From Oligoflexales bacterium (GTDB taxonomy: Bacteria; Bdellovibrionota_B; Oligoflexia; Oligoflexales; JALZUQ01), in NCBI GenBank assembly GCA_023301565.1, contig JALZUO010000009.1:1-64000 (forward strand): a stretch of DNA of 64,000 nucleotides, written 5' to 3'. A model generated the notes under the pieces. That model made no database searches and was not told the DNA's origin. It worked only from the letters and a program-made list of their open reading frames with translations. Both the position numbers and the translations under genes were made by a program. How positions within the stretch are numbered: position 1 is the stretch's first letter; each line of letters begins with the position of its first letter. Shown piece after piece: positions 1 to 9,550 of the stretch.

Positions 1-227
1 CCAGCAATACCAGCAATACCAGCCACACCACCAGCTACTTTGCCAGCGCCATCAACAGCACTACCAGCAGCATCTGTAACACTTTTTGCAGCGTTTCCTG
101 CAATGTCAGCTGCGCTTCCACCAATTTCTTTTGTGGTGTCTGCTACCTGGTTTGTACACGAGCGAATATAGGGCCATCCAAAGATTAGGACTAAGACCGT
201 CAAAATAATGGGAATCCATGCTTTCAT
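1..227 (-). CDS. Partial CDS (C-terminus beyond window start): membrane-anchored/secreted protein with Ala/Gly-rich low-complexity region
   Basis: Reading the minus strand from ATG at 227: MKAWIPIILTVLVLIFGWPYIRSCTNQVADTTKEIGGSAADIAGNAAKSVTDAAGSAVDGAGKVAGGVAGIAGIA..., open to window edge; N-terminal TM segment. Confidence 0.65.
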   Translation of the reverse strand, partial: MKAWIPIILTVLVLIFGWPYIRSCTNQVADTTKEIGGSAADIAGNAAKSVTDAAGSAVDGAGKVAGGVAGIAGIA

Positions 228-438
228 AATAAAATCTCCTAAAATAGATTCAAAGGACCAAAAAAGTCCTAATAGAAATAGGACAATAGCAAGGTGTTCA
301 ACGGGAGCGAAGGCCACTGCCTTTCTTTTATACTACTAAGGTACATCTAATAGCATGTGATGCTTACTTCTCAGAAATAATCCCGCCTTCTTCTCATGCT
401 AAAATGGGCTTAAACCCACAAACAAATTGAGAGCCGCG

Positions 439-1038
439 ATGCAACTGAGATATTGTGCATACCTTTTTGCTATCTATTGTTTTTCTTCAGCTAGCTTACT
501 GCTCGCAGAAGGTGGTTTTTTTGACCAAATCAACAAGGCACACGAGCTTTCACACAAAGCCAACGAATCGGTGAGGCTAAACTCTATCCATGCAAATTGC
601 GCAGGCTTTGTGGTGCCCTCAGGTAGAATATTCGACATGCCCGAACCACGCCTAAAGCTAGAAGAGTTTATACACAGTATCCCACCATCAAAAAAGAAGG
701 CTTTGTTTGATTACTACTTTATTCAAATGGGCAGCGATTGGAACTCAAAGCCTAGCTATGTATGGGACGAATGGGTTGGGTTTCTTTTTGGAGCCCGCGA
801 GGAGTTAAAACAGCTACTCAAAGCAGGCTCCCCGAGAAAGACATCCACCGAGCTCATTGAATTTACCACTTACGGAGACCATTTTTGTAAACTTGTAGCC
901 ACTAAGCACCCTTATGAGCAGATTTACAAAGAATTTTGTACCGCAATGATGTCCGAATCAAAAATGGTTTTGAATGCGCTATATAAAGTAAGAAAAAAGC
1001 CCCTACCTAGAACTTTTCTAGATAGGGGCTTTAGATAG
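439..1038 (+). CDS. Hypothetical secreted protein
   Basis: ORF track; ATG at 439 (upstream TTG at 427 also possible); hydrophobic N-terminus LFAIYCFSSASLLLAEG. Confidence 0.65.
   Translation: MQLRYCAYLFAIYCFSSASLLLAEGGFFDQINKAHELSHKANESVRLNSIHANCAGFVVPSGRIFDMPEPRLKLEEFIHSIPPSKKKALFDYYFIQMGSDWNSKPSYVWDEWVGFLFGAREELKQLLKAGSPRKTSTELIEFTTYGDHFCKLVATKHPYEQIYKEFCTAMMSESKMVLNALYKVRKKPLPRTFLDRGFR
997..1031. terminator. Bidirectional intrinsic terminator-like hairpin overlapping the 3' end of the upstream CDS
   Basis: AAGCCCCTAcCTAGA-ACTTT-TCTAGaTAGGGGCTT, A-tract on left side, between convergent genes. Confidence 0.65.
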
Positions 1039-1082
1039 ATCACTCTGCGGAACTTCAGCAGATTAGGCTAAAAAACCTAAAC

Positions 1083-2030
1083 TTACATGCTTACGCCAAG
1101 AGCCTTGATGCTACCTAGAGTAAGACCACCAGTTGCCAAACCGTTTTTACGTTGGAACTTATTTACAGCGTTTAAAGTATCTCTCCCCAAAACTCCATCA
1201 ACAGTTCCTGGGTTGTATCCCTTTGCTTTAAGTCCAATCTGAACCCTACGAATCATACTTGGGGAAGCGTTGGTTTCGCAAATTACTTGCTCCCAGCGCA
1301 TTTCAGGTTGCTTGACGAGCTTACGCTTTGTAACCGTCTGGTATTCAGCTGGAATCTCTTCGCGAATCGCTTGAGCGTCTTTAACAAGTTTGCGTACTTT
1401 AACCGTGCGGTACTCAGCTGGGATTTCTACTTCTTTTACTGTCGCTTTAGACTTCAAAACTCTTTTGCGAACTGTTTTATAAGTAGCAGGAACCTCTACC
1501 TTACAAAGAATCTCGCCTGTTGCGTGATTTACTTTTGTAATAGGGCCTTTACCTTTTTTCCAACCAGTGTGAGCTGGCTTATCGAGGATGCGCTCGCTAA
1601 CATAACCATACTGCGCAGGAACCTTTACAAGACGCTTGCCCGCTGGCTTTACCGTTAGGGTTTCTTCTGCAAGCTCGTACTTAGCTGGGATAACTGTAAG
1701 TTTTTCCGAAGCTTCTGACTTTACGATTGTTTCCGAGTAGTTTTGGTACTGTGCAGGAATCAATACGCGTGAGTAGCACTGTCCGGCTTGAGCGTTTGGC
1801 GGAAGCATATCGTTTCCTGAAACTAGGTCCGTAGCTTGGTCTCGTCGCTCTTTTACTACTTTTGTTGCTGATACAGCTTGAAACTTTTCTTCTATTTTTC
1901 CAAAGCTATCTTCTGCACTAACATCTGACCCGAAATCATCTGAGTTGATTGCATTTGCAGTGCTGCAGCTGGCTGCTAAAGCAGAGATGACAAAAATGAA
2001 ACCCAAAAAGCTTAGTGTCTTTTTTTTCAT
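1083..2030 (-). CDS. Secreted protein with about six [IV]PAxY repeats and C-terminal peptidoglycan-binding (PG_binding_1-like) domain
   Basis: Signal peptide/lipobox ALAASC; repeats LIPAQY, VIPAKY, KVPAQY, EVPATY, EIPAEY, EIPAEY; C-term IRRVQIGLKAKGYNPGTVDGVLGRDTLNAVNKFQRKNGL. Confidence 0.8.
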   Translation of the reverse strand: MKKKTLSFLGFIFVISALAASCSTANAINSDDFGSDVSAEDSFGKIEEKFQAVSATKVVKERRDQATDLVSGNDMLPPNAQAGQCYSRVLIPAQYQNYSETIVKSEASEKLTVIPAKYELAEETLTVKPAGKRLVKVPAQYGYVSERILDKPAHTGWKKGKGPITKVNHATGEILCKVEVPATYKTVRKRVLKSKATVKEVEIPAEYRTVKVRKLVKDAQAIREEIPAEYQTVTKRKLVKQPEMRWEQVICETNASPSMIRRVQIGLKAKGYNPGTVDGVLGRDTLNAVNKFQRKNGLATGGLTLGSIKALGVSM

Positions 2031-2475
2031 GTACTGAATTCTCCTTAAATTTACAATAGTCTAATCTATAAACTGCTCTTTATTGAAGCAATGTGACCAA
2101 AACTACACCCAGAAGCAGATAAAGGTCCAGTAAGGATTGGGAATATTCCCGCAAAGCTCCTGGAACAAGCTTTTAAGGTGTTTTTATAGACAGTTCAAAA
2201 TGAACTAGGGGTACATTCTTACCATAAAGAAAGGAATCGGTGCTTTTTTTGCTGTTTTTTTTGACGAGTGACTATTCTATGTCTGATTTATACTAACCCC
2301 TTCCAAACAAGATTATTCATACCACCCCGTTTTTATTGTTTTTTTAGAAAATAGCGTTTTGGCAACGCCTGGACCTCCGTTTGCAAACTTAATAATAACA
2401 CTGCGAGGCACCCTGCCAACCAGTGAGAAGATGAACTGTCGTAGAAGTTGAATTTTGCTGAAAATGGAGTCCGCA

Positions 2476-3141
2476 ATGAAAACAAACTGGAAATTAAAAG
2501 CAGTCATAGCAGCACTTCCCATTCTTATTTTAGTGGGTTGTGGAAGTGATGACGATGATGAAACAAAACTAAACCAAGCATTAGTACGTCAACACTCGTG
2601 CTCGCTACCGACCAACAACGCAAGCCAACAATTTGGTACTACGACGTCGACGCCTATCGCGACCTTTACCCTGCCTTCGGAACTAAAAGAAGACGAAGAC
2701 ACACGCGTAAACGTACAGCTTAGCCTACAAAATGGATTTGGTACGTTTGGCACTTCTGGCCAGTCGGCTCAGACAATTGCTATGAACGCAAGAGCAACAA
2801 GCGAAACAAACGTAAGGCTAACAGGTAGCGGTATTACAATTGCCATCAACTCTAGCCAAACAGTTACGGCATCGGGCGTATTTAACGGTGTAACACTCGG
2901 TGGATCAAAACATTGCACTGCTACAACAAACAGTGTGAACAATGGTTTGAATACCGGCTTCAGCAACGGATTGAACACTGGAGCAAATGGAATCGGTCAA
3001 ACGATTAACCCACTAACTGGCCAGATAATCCCAACAAACACTGGTACGTTTCAACAACAACCACAACTACAGTATTTCCGCGACGCGACCGGAAGAGTTT
3101 ACGCTCGCGACCAATTCGGAAGGACCTTCTTTATTCAGTAG
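2476..3141 (+). CDS. Putative lipoprotein, Asn/Thr/Gly/Gln-rich C-terminal half
   Basis: MKTNWKLKAVIAALPILILVGCGSDDDD lipobox; low-complexity N/T/G region. Confidence 0.7.
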   Translation: MKTNWKLKAVIAALPILILVGCGSDDDDETKLNQALVRQHSCSLPTNNASQQFGTTTSTPIATFTLPSELKEDEDTRVNVQLSLQNGFGTFGTSGQSAQTIAMNARATSETNVRLTGSGITIAINSSQTVTASGVFNGVTLGGSKHCTATTNSVNNGLNTGFSNGLNTGANGIGQTINPLTGQIIPTNTGTFQQQPQLQYFRDATGRVYARDQFGRTFFIQ

Positions 3142-3158
3142 GACCAACAAAAAAATAT

Positions 3159-3191
3159 AAGAATCCCCCTCGAAGCTTGAGGGGGATTCTT
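3159..3191. terminator. Intrinsic terminator (bidirectional)
   Basis: AAGAATCCCCCTC-gaagctt-GAGGGGGATTCTT perfect 13-bp stem, A/T flanks, between convergent genes. Confidence 0.85.
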
Positions 3192-3237
3192 TGTTTAAAG
3201 TCTTTACTTGTACAACTTTACTAATTACCTATTTTCA

Positions 3238-4587
3238 CTAACTACCTATGCGTCCACCCTCAGGGCTTTGCATGCCGTCTTTTCTTGGGCGCAAAGAAAC
3301 CGTTTCAGGGTTTTCAAACTTTTTCGGTGTGAGCTGCTTTTGCTCTTCAGAGCCATTCCCTTCAAAACCAAACTCTTGCAACTGCCGCAGGCTTGGGGCC
3401 AGTCTTGACTGAGCGCTTCCCACAAGCTGATTATAGCTCACAATAGATTTTTCGATGTAGTTCCCATGCTCTCTTAAAAGACTCATAAACTTTTGTAGCC
3501 GGCTTTGCAGGCTAGCTCCTAGATCTTTAATCTTTTTTGCGTTGTTACTCACTGCATGATCTTTCCATGCAGAGGCTACCGTACGAAGGATCGCAATCAA
3601 GTTGGTTGGAGTAGCTAAAACCACCTTGTGATCTAAAGCATAGGTGATCAGTGTTGGGTCTTCTTCAAATGCGGGCTGCAGAAAGCACTCTCCGGGAAGA
3701 AAAAGCACGACAAAGTCAGTAGAATCAGAAAAACCAGACCAGTAGGACTTTTGGCTAAGCCTAAGAATGTGCTTTTTCAGAGAATCTGCATGCGCCTTCC
3801 AGTGCTGTGCCGCAAGCTCTTCGGACTTTGCATGACTGGCAGACAGGTAAGCATTTAGTGGGACCTTTGCATCTACCGGTATAACCTTTTCGCCCGGCAA
3901 ACGGACCACAAGGTCCGGCCTGATCTGCTTGTCGTCTTTGTTGGTAAAGGTCTTTTGCTCGAGAAAATCACTGTGCTTGAGCATACCGGCTGACTCGACC
4001 ACTCTCCTTAGCTGCAGCTCTCCCCACACCCCACGTGAGCGAGGCGAACCTAAAGCTTTGCCTAAAGCCTGCGTTTCGGAGGCTAAGCTTTGATGTGTTT
4101 TTTGCACTTGAGAAATTTGCTCTTTTATTGAGGCATAGGCACCAGAGCGTTTTTGTTCTAGCTCACGGATTTGACCCTCTACTTGGGTCATTGCTTCTTT
4201 AATATCCGAGTAAACCCTTTTCATATTCTCTGACTGATTTTTTTGAATAGATTCATCGCGAGCGGTTCTTTGCTCATCGCTAGACCTAAAAAAAGCTTGA
4301 GCCAATCGCATAAAGCTTTCGTTGCTTTCTTGGGTGGTCTTGCGGGCAATCGATTCAAAGGATTCTTCTAAGTTGTTTGTCTTTTTTTCGTACCAACTCA
4401 GCTGGTTCTGGAGCCCTTCCATGTTTTGGCTCAAAACCTTTTCTTTGGTATCCATAGCGCTACGCAACAGTTCTTTTTGAGTTTGCATCAAGCTGCGCAT
4501 CCACAAAAAGCAAAAAAGCCCGCCTACCAGCATCGATGCCGGAAGTAGCCATATCAATTGACCTACCTCTGATTGTAGCTGAAACAT
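3238..4587 (-). CDS. rmuC: DNA recombination protein RmuC family
   Basis: N-terminal TM + coiled coil; GSPRSRGVWGELQLRRVVESAGM, RPDLVVRLPGEKVIPVDAKVPLNAY, FLPGECFLQPAFEEDP, VVLATPTNLIAILRTVA motifs. Confidence 0.93.
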   Translation of the reverse strand: MFQLQSEVGQLIWLLPASMLVGGLFCFLWMRSLMQTQKELLRSAMDTKEKVLSQNMEGLQNQLSWYEKKTNNLEESFESIARKTTQESNESFMRLAQAFFRSSDEQRTARDESIQKNQSENMKRVYSDIKEAMTQVEGQIRELEQKRSGAYASIKEQISQVQKTHQSLASETQALGKALGSPRSRGVWGELQLRRVVESAGMLKHSDFLEQKTFTNKDDKQIRPDLVVRLPGEKVIPVDAKVPLNAYLSASHAKSEELAAQHWKAHADSLKKHILRLSQKSYWSGFSDSTDFVVLFLPGECFLQPAFEEDPTLITYALDHKVVLATPTNLIAILRTVASAWKDHAVSNNAKKIKDLGASLQSRLQKFMSLLREHGNYIEKSIVSYNQLVGSAQSRLAPSLRQLQEFGFEGNGSEEQKQLTPKKFENPETVSLRPRKDGMQSPEGGRIGS

Positions 4588-4744
4588 TTATCTCCCCTTC
4601 AACTCAAACAAAACCTGGATCCAGGATAGTAAATTTTTCCCATGATTACAGCTAAATATATTTTTAAAGACAGCTTTGGCGCTACATTCGAACATGCGCT
4701 ATAAGAGTGTCTGACTACGACAGCTCAAAAGGAACCTATAAGCC

Positions 4745-5446
4745 ATGCACCTTTCCAAACCAACGCGCATTTTGATTTGGGCGATCCTAAGCCTATTCCT
4801 CGCAGCCCTTGTCGCCTTAGGCGTAAACGCGCGAAACAGTGCAAAAGGACTGCAAGTTGTAGATTCAGCAAAAATCGCGTGGCCCAAAGACCAAGACAAA
4901 CTGACTTTGCCAGGGCAGCCACGGCCACTTCGATTCATCCTTTGGAGCGATGGCCCCCAAAGCCAGCAAGCTTGTGAGCACGCTGCGGTGGCGACCAACA
5001 GCCATATCCTTAAGCGATTTCGTCACGCCTCGGCCAGGCGAATGCATCTTTCTAAAAAGAAGGGGCATGAGTTCCTTTTGGCTGACAGCGAAAAAATCCT
5101 ACATTTTTACGCAAACCGAAAGGTTCAAACGAAAAGCAAAGATATTGTATGGGCTAGCCTTCACGCTAAGACGACCCAGTCGATTCAAGTAGCTCTTGCG
5201 AAGCAGGACCTGCAGCTGCATGACAGCTGCTTGTTTTTGATCGTAGACGAGGTCAATGTTCTTCAGTCAAGCATTGTCATACCAAACAACAGCTGGAGTG
5301 CTCTAAAGCGCGAACGGGGGTTGGTTCAACGAGCTATATCTCGCTCTATACACCAGTGGTCTACATTTCGATTTTTGGCTGACGTACCTATGTTGCGAAA
5401 GCAGCTTACAGACCCTACCTATCGAAGGCGGAACAAGCTAAACTAG
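4745..5446 (+). CDS. Hypothetical membrane-anchored protein
   Basis: ORF with N-terminal TM segment; no family recognised. Confidence 0.6.
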   Translation: MHLSKPTRILIWAILSLFLAALVALGVNARNSAKGLQVVDSAKIAWPKDQDKLTLPGQPRPLRFILWSDGPQSQQACEHAAVATNSHILKRFRHASARRMHLSKKKGHEFLLADSEKILHFYANRKVQTKSKDIVWASLHAKTTQSIQVALAKQDLQLHDSCLFLIVDEVNVLQSSIVIPNNSWSALKRERGLVQRAISRSIHQWSTFRFLADVPMLRKQLTDPTYRRRNKLN

Positions 5447-5476
5447 TAGCTTAACCACTCATAAGGCTGCTAACCC

Positions 5477-6280
5477 ATGAACACCATGCTAGTACTCGGA
5501 GCTGTGGCCTTTGTCGTCCTTGCTGCAACGATAAATATTTTCTGTAAATTCGTCCCTTTTCTAAAAATCAAAAGACTAGAAAAAGCGGAGCGTAGGGCTT
5601 TGGCCAAAAAAAACTGGTTCCGAGGCTTTATTTGTTTAGCCTTGAGTTTTTTATTAGCTATACCTGCAAGCTATGGGTTCTTTCTTGCAACCACGGCTCT
5701 TTCGGCTGCGCGAAAATCTTTGCTTTTACAAAATTTTGAACACGTCGTTATTGTCGACGACAGCTTGTGGGTGTTTCCAAGCTTGATCATGGGCCTGCAT
5801 TTGGGTGCTTTATTAGGACACCTGTTTATGCGGTTTATACTAGGAAATCAAAAATTTACAGCCTTTATGAACTTCCAAGATCAAGCCAGCGGCTTTAAAG
5901 TCGTTCGTTTTTCTATTTTATGGGGAATGGTTTTTCAGCTTTTCTGCCTATATTTGATGGGCACTTTGTACTTTAGCGGATTTGCATCCAATGAAGATAA
6001 GATCATTTTGCAAAGGCTTGGAAAACTTAAAAAAACTGAATACAGCTACAAGCAAGTAGAAGACTTGCGATGCTTTGAGTTCCTTGGAAACACCAAACGG
6101 ACAAACTACTGCGAGATACAGTTCATAGACAAAGAAATATATCGTTTTTTTAGACCTTCAGCCAATATTGCCTACATAGACCAAAGAGACCTACTCGACT
6201 CGGTTTCAATCCATTCAGGGGTTAGGCTGAACTTTGCACGAATTGAAAAAGCAGTAGGTCCAAAAAAAGAAATAAAGTGA
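5477..6280 (+). CDS. Hypothetical multi-pass membrane protein
   Basis: ORF with several hydrophobic segments; follows 4745 gene by 30 bp. Confidence 0.6.
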   Translation: MNTMLVLGAVAFVVLAATINIFCKFVPFLKIKRLEKAERRALAKKNWFRGFICLALSFLLAIPASYGFFLATTALSAARKSLLLQNFEHVVIVDDSLWVFPSLIMGLHLGALLGHLFMRFILGNQKFTAFMNFQDQASGFKVVRFSILWGMVFQLFCLYLMGTLYFSGFASNEDKIILQRLGKLKKTEYSYKQVEDLRCFEFLGNTKRTNYCEIQFIDKEIYRFFRPSANIAYIDQRDLLDSVSIHSGVRLNFARIEKAVGPKKEIK

Positions 6281-6282
6281 AA

Positions 6283-7386
6283 TCAGTCTTTGTTTTCTGC
6301 CACCCAAGGCACGCTAAACTGGCTTTGCCAAGTCTGGCGAACACCAGCCATGGTTTTAATTCTTTGCTCAGCAATCGCATCAGAGGTTTCATTTGTCGGA
6401 CGATTTTCAGCTACACTACGCTCAAAAATCTCGATAAGAGTGTCATAAATCCCGCGTGCTTTTAGCTTTGCTGCAGCCTCGTCATAACCTTTAAGCTCTT
6501 GATAAACGTTGATCAGACCACCAGCATTAATTACATAGTCCGGGGCATACAAAATGCCTTTTTCTAAAAGCATCCGTCCGTGTTTGTCCTCGTCCGCAAG
6601 TTGATTGTTTGCAGCGCCTGCCACGATCGTTGCACTTATATCTGGGATGGTTTCATCGTTTAGCCCGGCACCTAAAGCGCATGGAGCAAACACATCGACA
6701 TCGGCCTTGTGAATGGAGTTCGCATCGGCAACAGCCGCACCATATTTTTCAGCCATTTCATCGACACTAGACTTTTTGAGATCACCGACTACTAGTTTGG
6801 CACCATCGTTGTGTAAGTATTTACATAACCAAGACCCGACAGAGCCTACACCTTGTACGCCGACCCGAATGCCTGCAAGTGAATCTTTTCCAAGCTTATG
6901 CTTTACGGCCGCTTTGATCCCCCAATACACACCCAAGGCTGTGACAGGTGACGGATCGCCCGAACCACCAACGCCACCGACGCCGGTTACAGACTTGGTC
7001 TCCATGGCCACATATTCCATGTCTTGAACTTTGATATTTACGTCTTCTGCCGTGATGTAGCGTCCGCCTAAACTTTCGACGAAGCGCCCAAAGGCACGAA
7101 AGAACGCCTGGCTTTTTAATTTCTTTGGATCCCCTATGATCACGGCTTTACCGCCACCCAAGGCCAAACCAGCCATAACGGCTTTGTAGGTCATCCCGCG
7201 AGATAGTCTCACAACATCTTTAAGGGCATCTTCTTCTGAGGCATAATCCCACATTCTACAGCCGCCTAGAGCAGGCCCCATCGTGGTACTGTGAATCCCA
7301 ATGATTGCTTTTAGGCCTGTGCTGCGATCGTTACAAAACACAATTTGCTCATGGTCGAGGTTCGACATCCATTCAAATACACTCAT
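6283..7386 (-). CDS. Glu/Leu/Phe/Val dehydrogenase family (leucine dehydrogenase-like)
   Basis: MGPALGGCRMWDY, GMTYKAVMAGLALGGGKAVIIGDP, GVQGVGSVGSWLCKYL Rossmann motif; start placed at MSVFEWMSNLDHEQ (ORF extends to 7509). Confidence 0.9.
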   Translation of the reverse strand: MSVFEWMSNLDHEQIVFCNDRSTGLKAIIGIHSTTMGPALGGCRMWDYASEEDALKDVVRLSRGMTYKAVMAGLALGGGKAVIIGDPKKLKSQAFFRAFGRFVESLGGRYITAEDVNIKVQDMEYVAMETKSVTGVGGVGGSGDPSPVTALGVYWGIKAAVKHKLGKDSLAGIRVGVQGVGSVGSWLCKYLHNDGAKLVVGDLKKSSVDEMAEKYGAAVADANSIHKADVDVFAPCALGAGLNDETIPDISATIVAGAANNQLADEDKHGRMLLEKGILYAPDYVINAGGLINVYQELKGYDEAAAKLKARGIYDTLIEIFERSVAENRPTNETSDAIAEQRIKTMAGVRQTWQSQFSVPWVAENKD

Positions 7387-7606
7387 TATTAAGGGCCCCT
7401 TCACTGGTCTCAATGCTAACCGCAGATTATAGCCTCTGCCAAATAAACTCAAGGATTCCGTCGGTCTAAAATAAGCCCAAAACCAAGAACCTGCTCCTGC
7501 CTTATACAATTAGTGCCTTTACAGACCTCAAAAAATCACCTTGCCAAACTGCACCAAATATAGTCAAAATAGCCCCCTTAGCGGCGGATAAAAACTGGGG
7601 AAACCA

Positions 7607-9550
7607 TTGATAAGCAACACCTACGACCATTCTAAAAAAGCAGCAGACCCGTTTGAAACTGGTTTTGATGTCCTAGTTGTAGGTGGAGGTCACGCAGGTA
7701 TTGAAGCTGCCTTGGCGGCTGCTAAAAGAGGTTCGAAGACTCTTTTAGTCACAAAAACAATTACTTCTATTGGCGCTATGAGCTGCAATCCAGCCATTGG
7801 CGGCACGGCAAAAGGGCACCTAGTCAAAGAAATAGACGCGCTTGGCGGTGAAATGGGAAATGCTGCAGATAAATGCGGCATACAGTTTCGCACACTCAAT
7901 CGCCGCAAAGGGCCTGCCATTTGGTCTAGCAGAGCTCAGATAGATATGGATCTATATGCGCAGCATATGCAAAAAGTCGTCGCAAACACAGATGGACTGC
8001 ACACACTAGAAGACAGCGTAGAGTCACTTTGGATAGACCGCGACCAAGCTCACCCACAGATCCGAGGCGTGGAAACAAAAACCAAGGGGTCCATCCGAGC
8101 TAAAACCGTAGTCATCACGACCGGAACGTTTTTGAACGGTTTGATCCATATTGGATCCAAGAAAATTTCTGCAGGCAGACGAGGCGATGAAGCCAGCATT
8201 GGTCTTGCCGAGTTTATAAGAGAGTTTGGCTTTAGGGTTGGAAGGATGAAAACCGGAACGCCACCAAGACTAGATGCCGCTAGCATTGACTGGGATGCAA
8301 CCGAGGTGCAGCACTCCGATGAAGACATCATTCCTTTTAGCCACAAAACCAAAAGCATTACTCAAAAACTTGTTCCCTGTTTTATTACCTATACAAACAA
8401 GGACACCCAAAAAGTCATCGAAGAGCATATACACGAGTCGCCTCTATACAGTGGTGAAATTGTTGGAATTGGCCCAAGGTATTGCCCAAGCATAGAAGAC
8501 AAAGTCGTAAAGTTTCCGGACAGAGACAGGCACCAAATCTTTCTTGAGCCACAGGGGTATAAGTCTAATGAAATATACCCAAACGGTATTTCTAGCTCCC
8601 TTCCAGAGGCGGTCCAACTTAAGATGGTACGCACGATCGCAGGGTTAGAAAAGGCGACTATATTAAAACCTGGTTACGCAATTGAATACGACTATGTGGA
8701 TCCGACCGAACTAAGACGAAGCCTCGAAACAAAACGTATTGCTGGCCTTTTTCTAGCCGGACAAATCAACGGAACGACCGGCTACGAAGAAGCAGGAGCT
8801 CAGGGTCTAATTGCAGGTGTGAACGCTAGCATGCAGTCTCAAGCAGGTGGCTCTGCAGAAAAAGAAGAGTTATACCTAGAGCGAGATCAGGCCTATATCG
8901 GTGTACTCATAGACGACCTTGTAACTAAGGGGACGGCTGAACCCTACCGGATGTTTACCTCACGGGCCGAGCACAGGCTAACCCTTAGAGAAGACAATGC
9001 TGACCTACGGCTCACAGATATTGGAAGAAACCTAGGCCTTGTCCAAGACGAACAGTACCAAAACTTTCTGGGTCGAAAACAAAACTTAGCCGAAGCAAAA
9101 AAGTTTTTAACCCAAACATCCTTGCGTGAAGCAGGAGCGGTAGATCTCGCCACTAGCAGCAACGACAACCCTGGGACTAAATTAGTAGAAATAGTAAAAA
9201 GACCTGGAGCCGGTATTCTAGAGGTTTTTGCACCCTACCCTTGGCTTCATAACCATACAAAAAGGACTTGGATTCGCGCTGAAACAGAGCTCAGATATGC
9301 TGGCTATATTACGCGCCAAAGCAAACACAACTTAGAACTGTTAAGAAAAGACAAGATCAAAATACCGCAAGATTTTCAGTTTAACTGCATACCGGGGCTT
9401 CGCAAGGAAATCCAAGAGAAGCTCAGCAAGCACAGACCAGAGACCCTTGGCCAAGCAAGCCGCATCAGCGGGGTTACGCCTGCCTCTTTGCTGCTTTTAC
9501 AAATGCATATAAAAAAGCAGTACTCATCAAGAAACCTCCGAAGCTCCTGA
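7607..9550 (+). CDS. mnmG: tRNA uridine-5-carboxymethylaminomethyl(34) synthesis enzyme MnmG (GidA)
   Basis: [92 protein letters not shown] start. Confidence 0.97.
   Translation: MISNTYDHSKKAADPFETGFDVLVVGGGHAGIEAALAAAKRGSKTLLVTKTITSIGAMSCNPAIGGTAKGHLVKEIDALGGEMGNAADKCGIQFRTLNRRKGPAIWSSRAQIDMDLYAQHMQKVVANTDGLHTLEDSVESLWIDRDQAHPQIRGVETKTKGSIRAKTVVITTGTFLNGLIHIGSKKISAGRRGDEASIGLAEFIREFGFRVGRMKTGTPPRLDAASIDWDATEVQHSDEDIIPFSHKTKSITQKLVPCFITYTNKDTQKVIEEHIHESPLYSGEIVGIGPRYCPSIEDKVVKFPDRDRHQIFLEPQGYKSNEIYPNGISSSLPEAVQLKMVRTIAGLEKATILKPGYAIEYDYVDPTELRRSLETKRIAGLFLAGQINGTTGYEEAGAQGLIAGVNASMQSQAGGSAEKEELYLERDQAYIGVLIDDLVTKGTAEPYRMFTSRAEHRLTLREDNADLRLTDIGRNLGLVQDEQYQNFLGRKQNLAEAKKFLTQTSLREAGAVDLATSSNDNPGTKLVEIVKRPGAGILEVFAPYPWLHNHTKRTWIRAETELRYAGYITRQSKHNLELLRKDKIKIPQDFQFNCIPGLRKEIQEKLSKHRPETLGQASRISGVTPASLLLLQMHIKKQYSSRNLRSS

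Noticed and set aside
1-60. Short tandem CCAGCAATA/CCAGCAATACC-like repeats at the window start
   Set aside because: Explained by Gly/Ala/Ile-rich codons (GIAGIAG) of the partial minus-strand CDS; not a CRISPR or satellite.
1287-1658. 123-aa plus-strand ORF antisense to the PAxY-repeat gene
   Set aside because: Aromatic/Cys-rich composition is the expected antisense shadow of the repeat gene; no RBS or family match.
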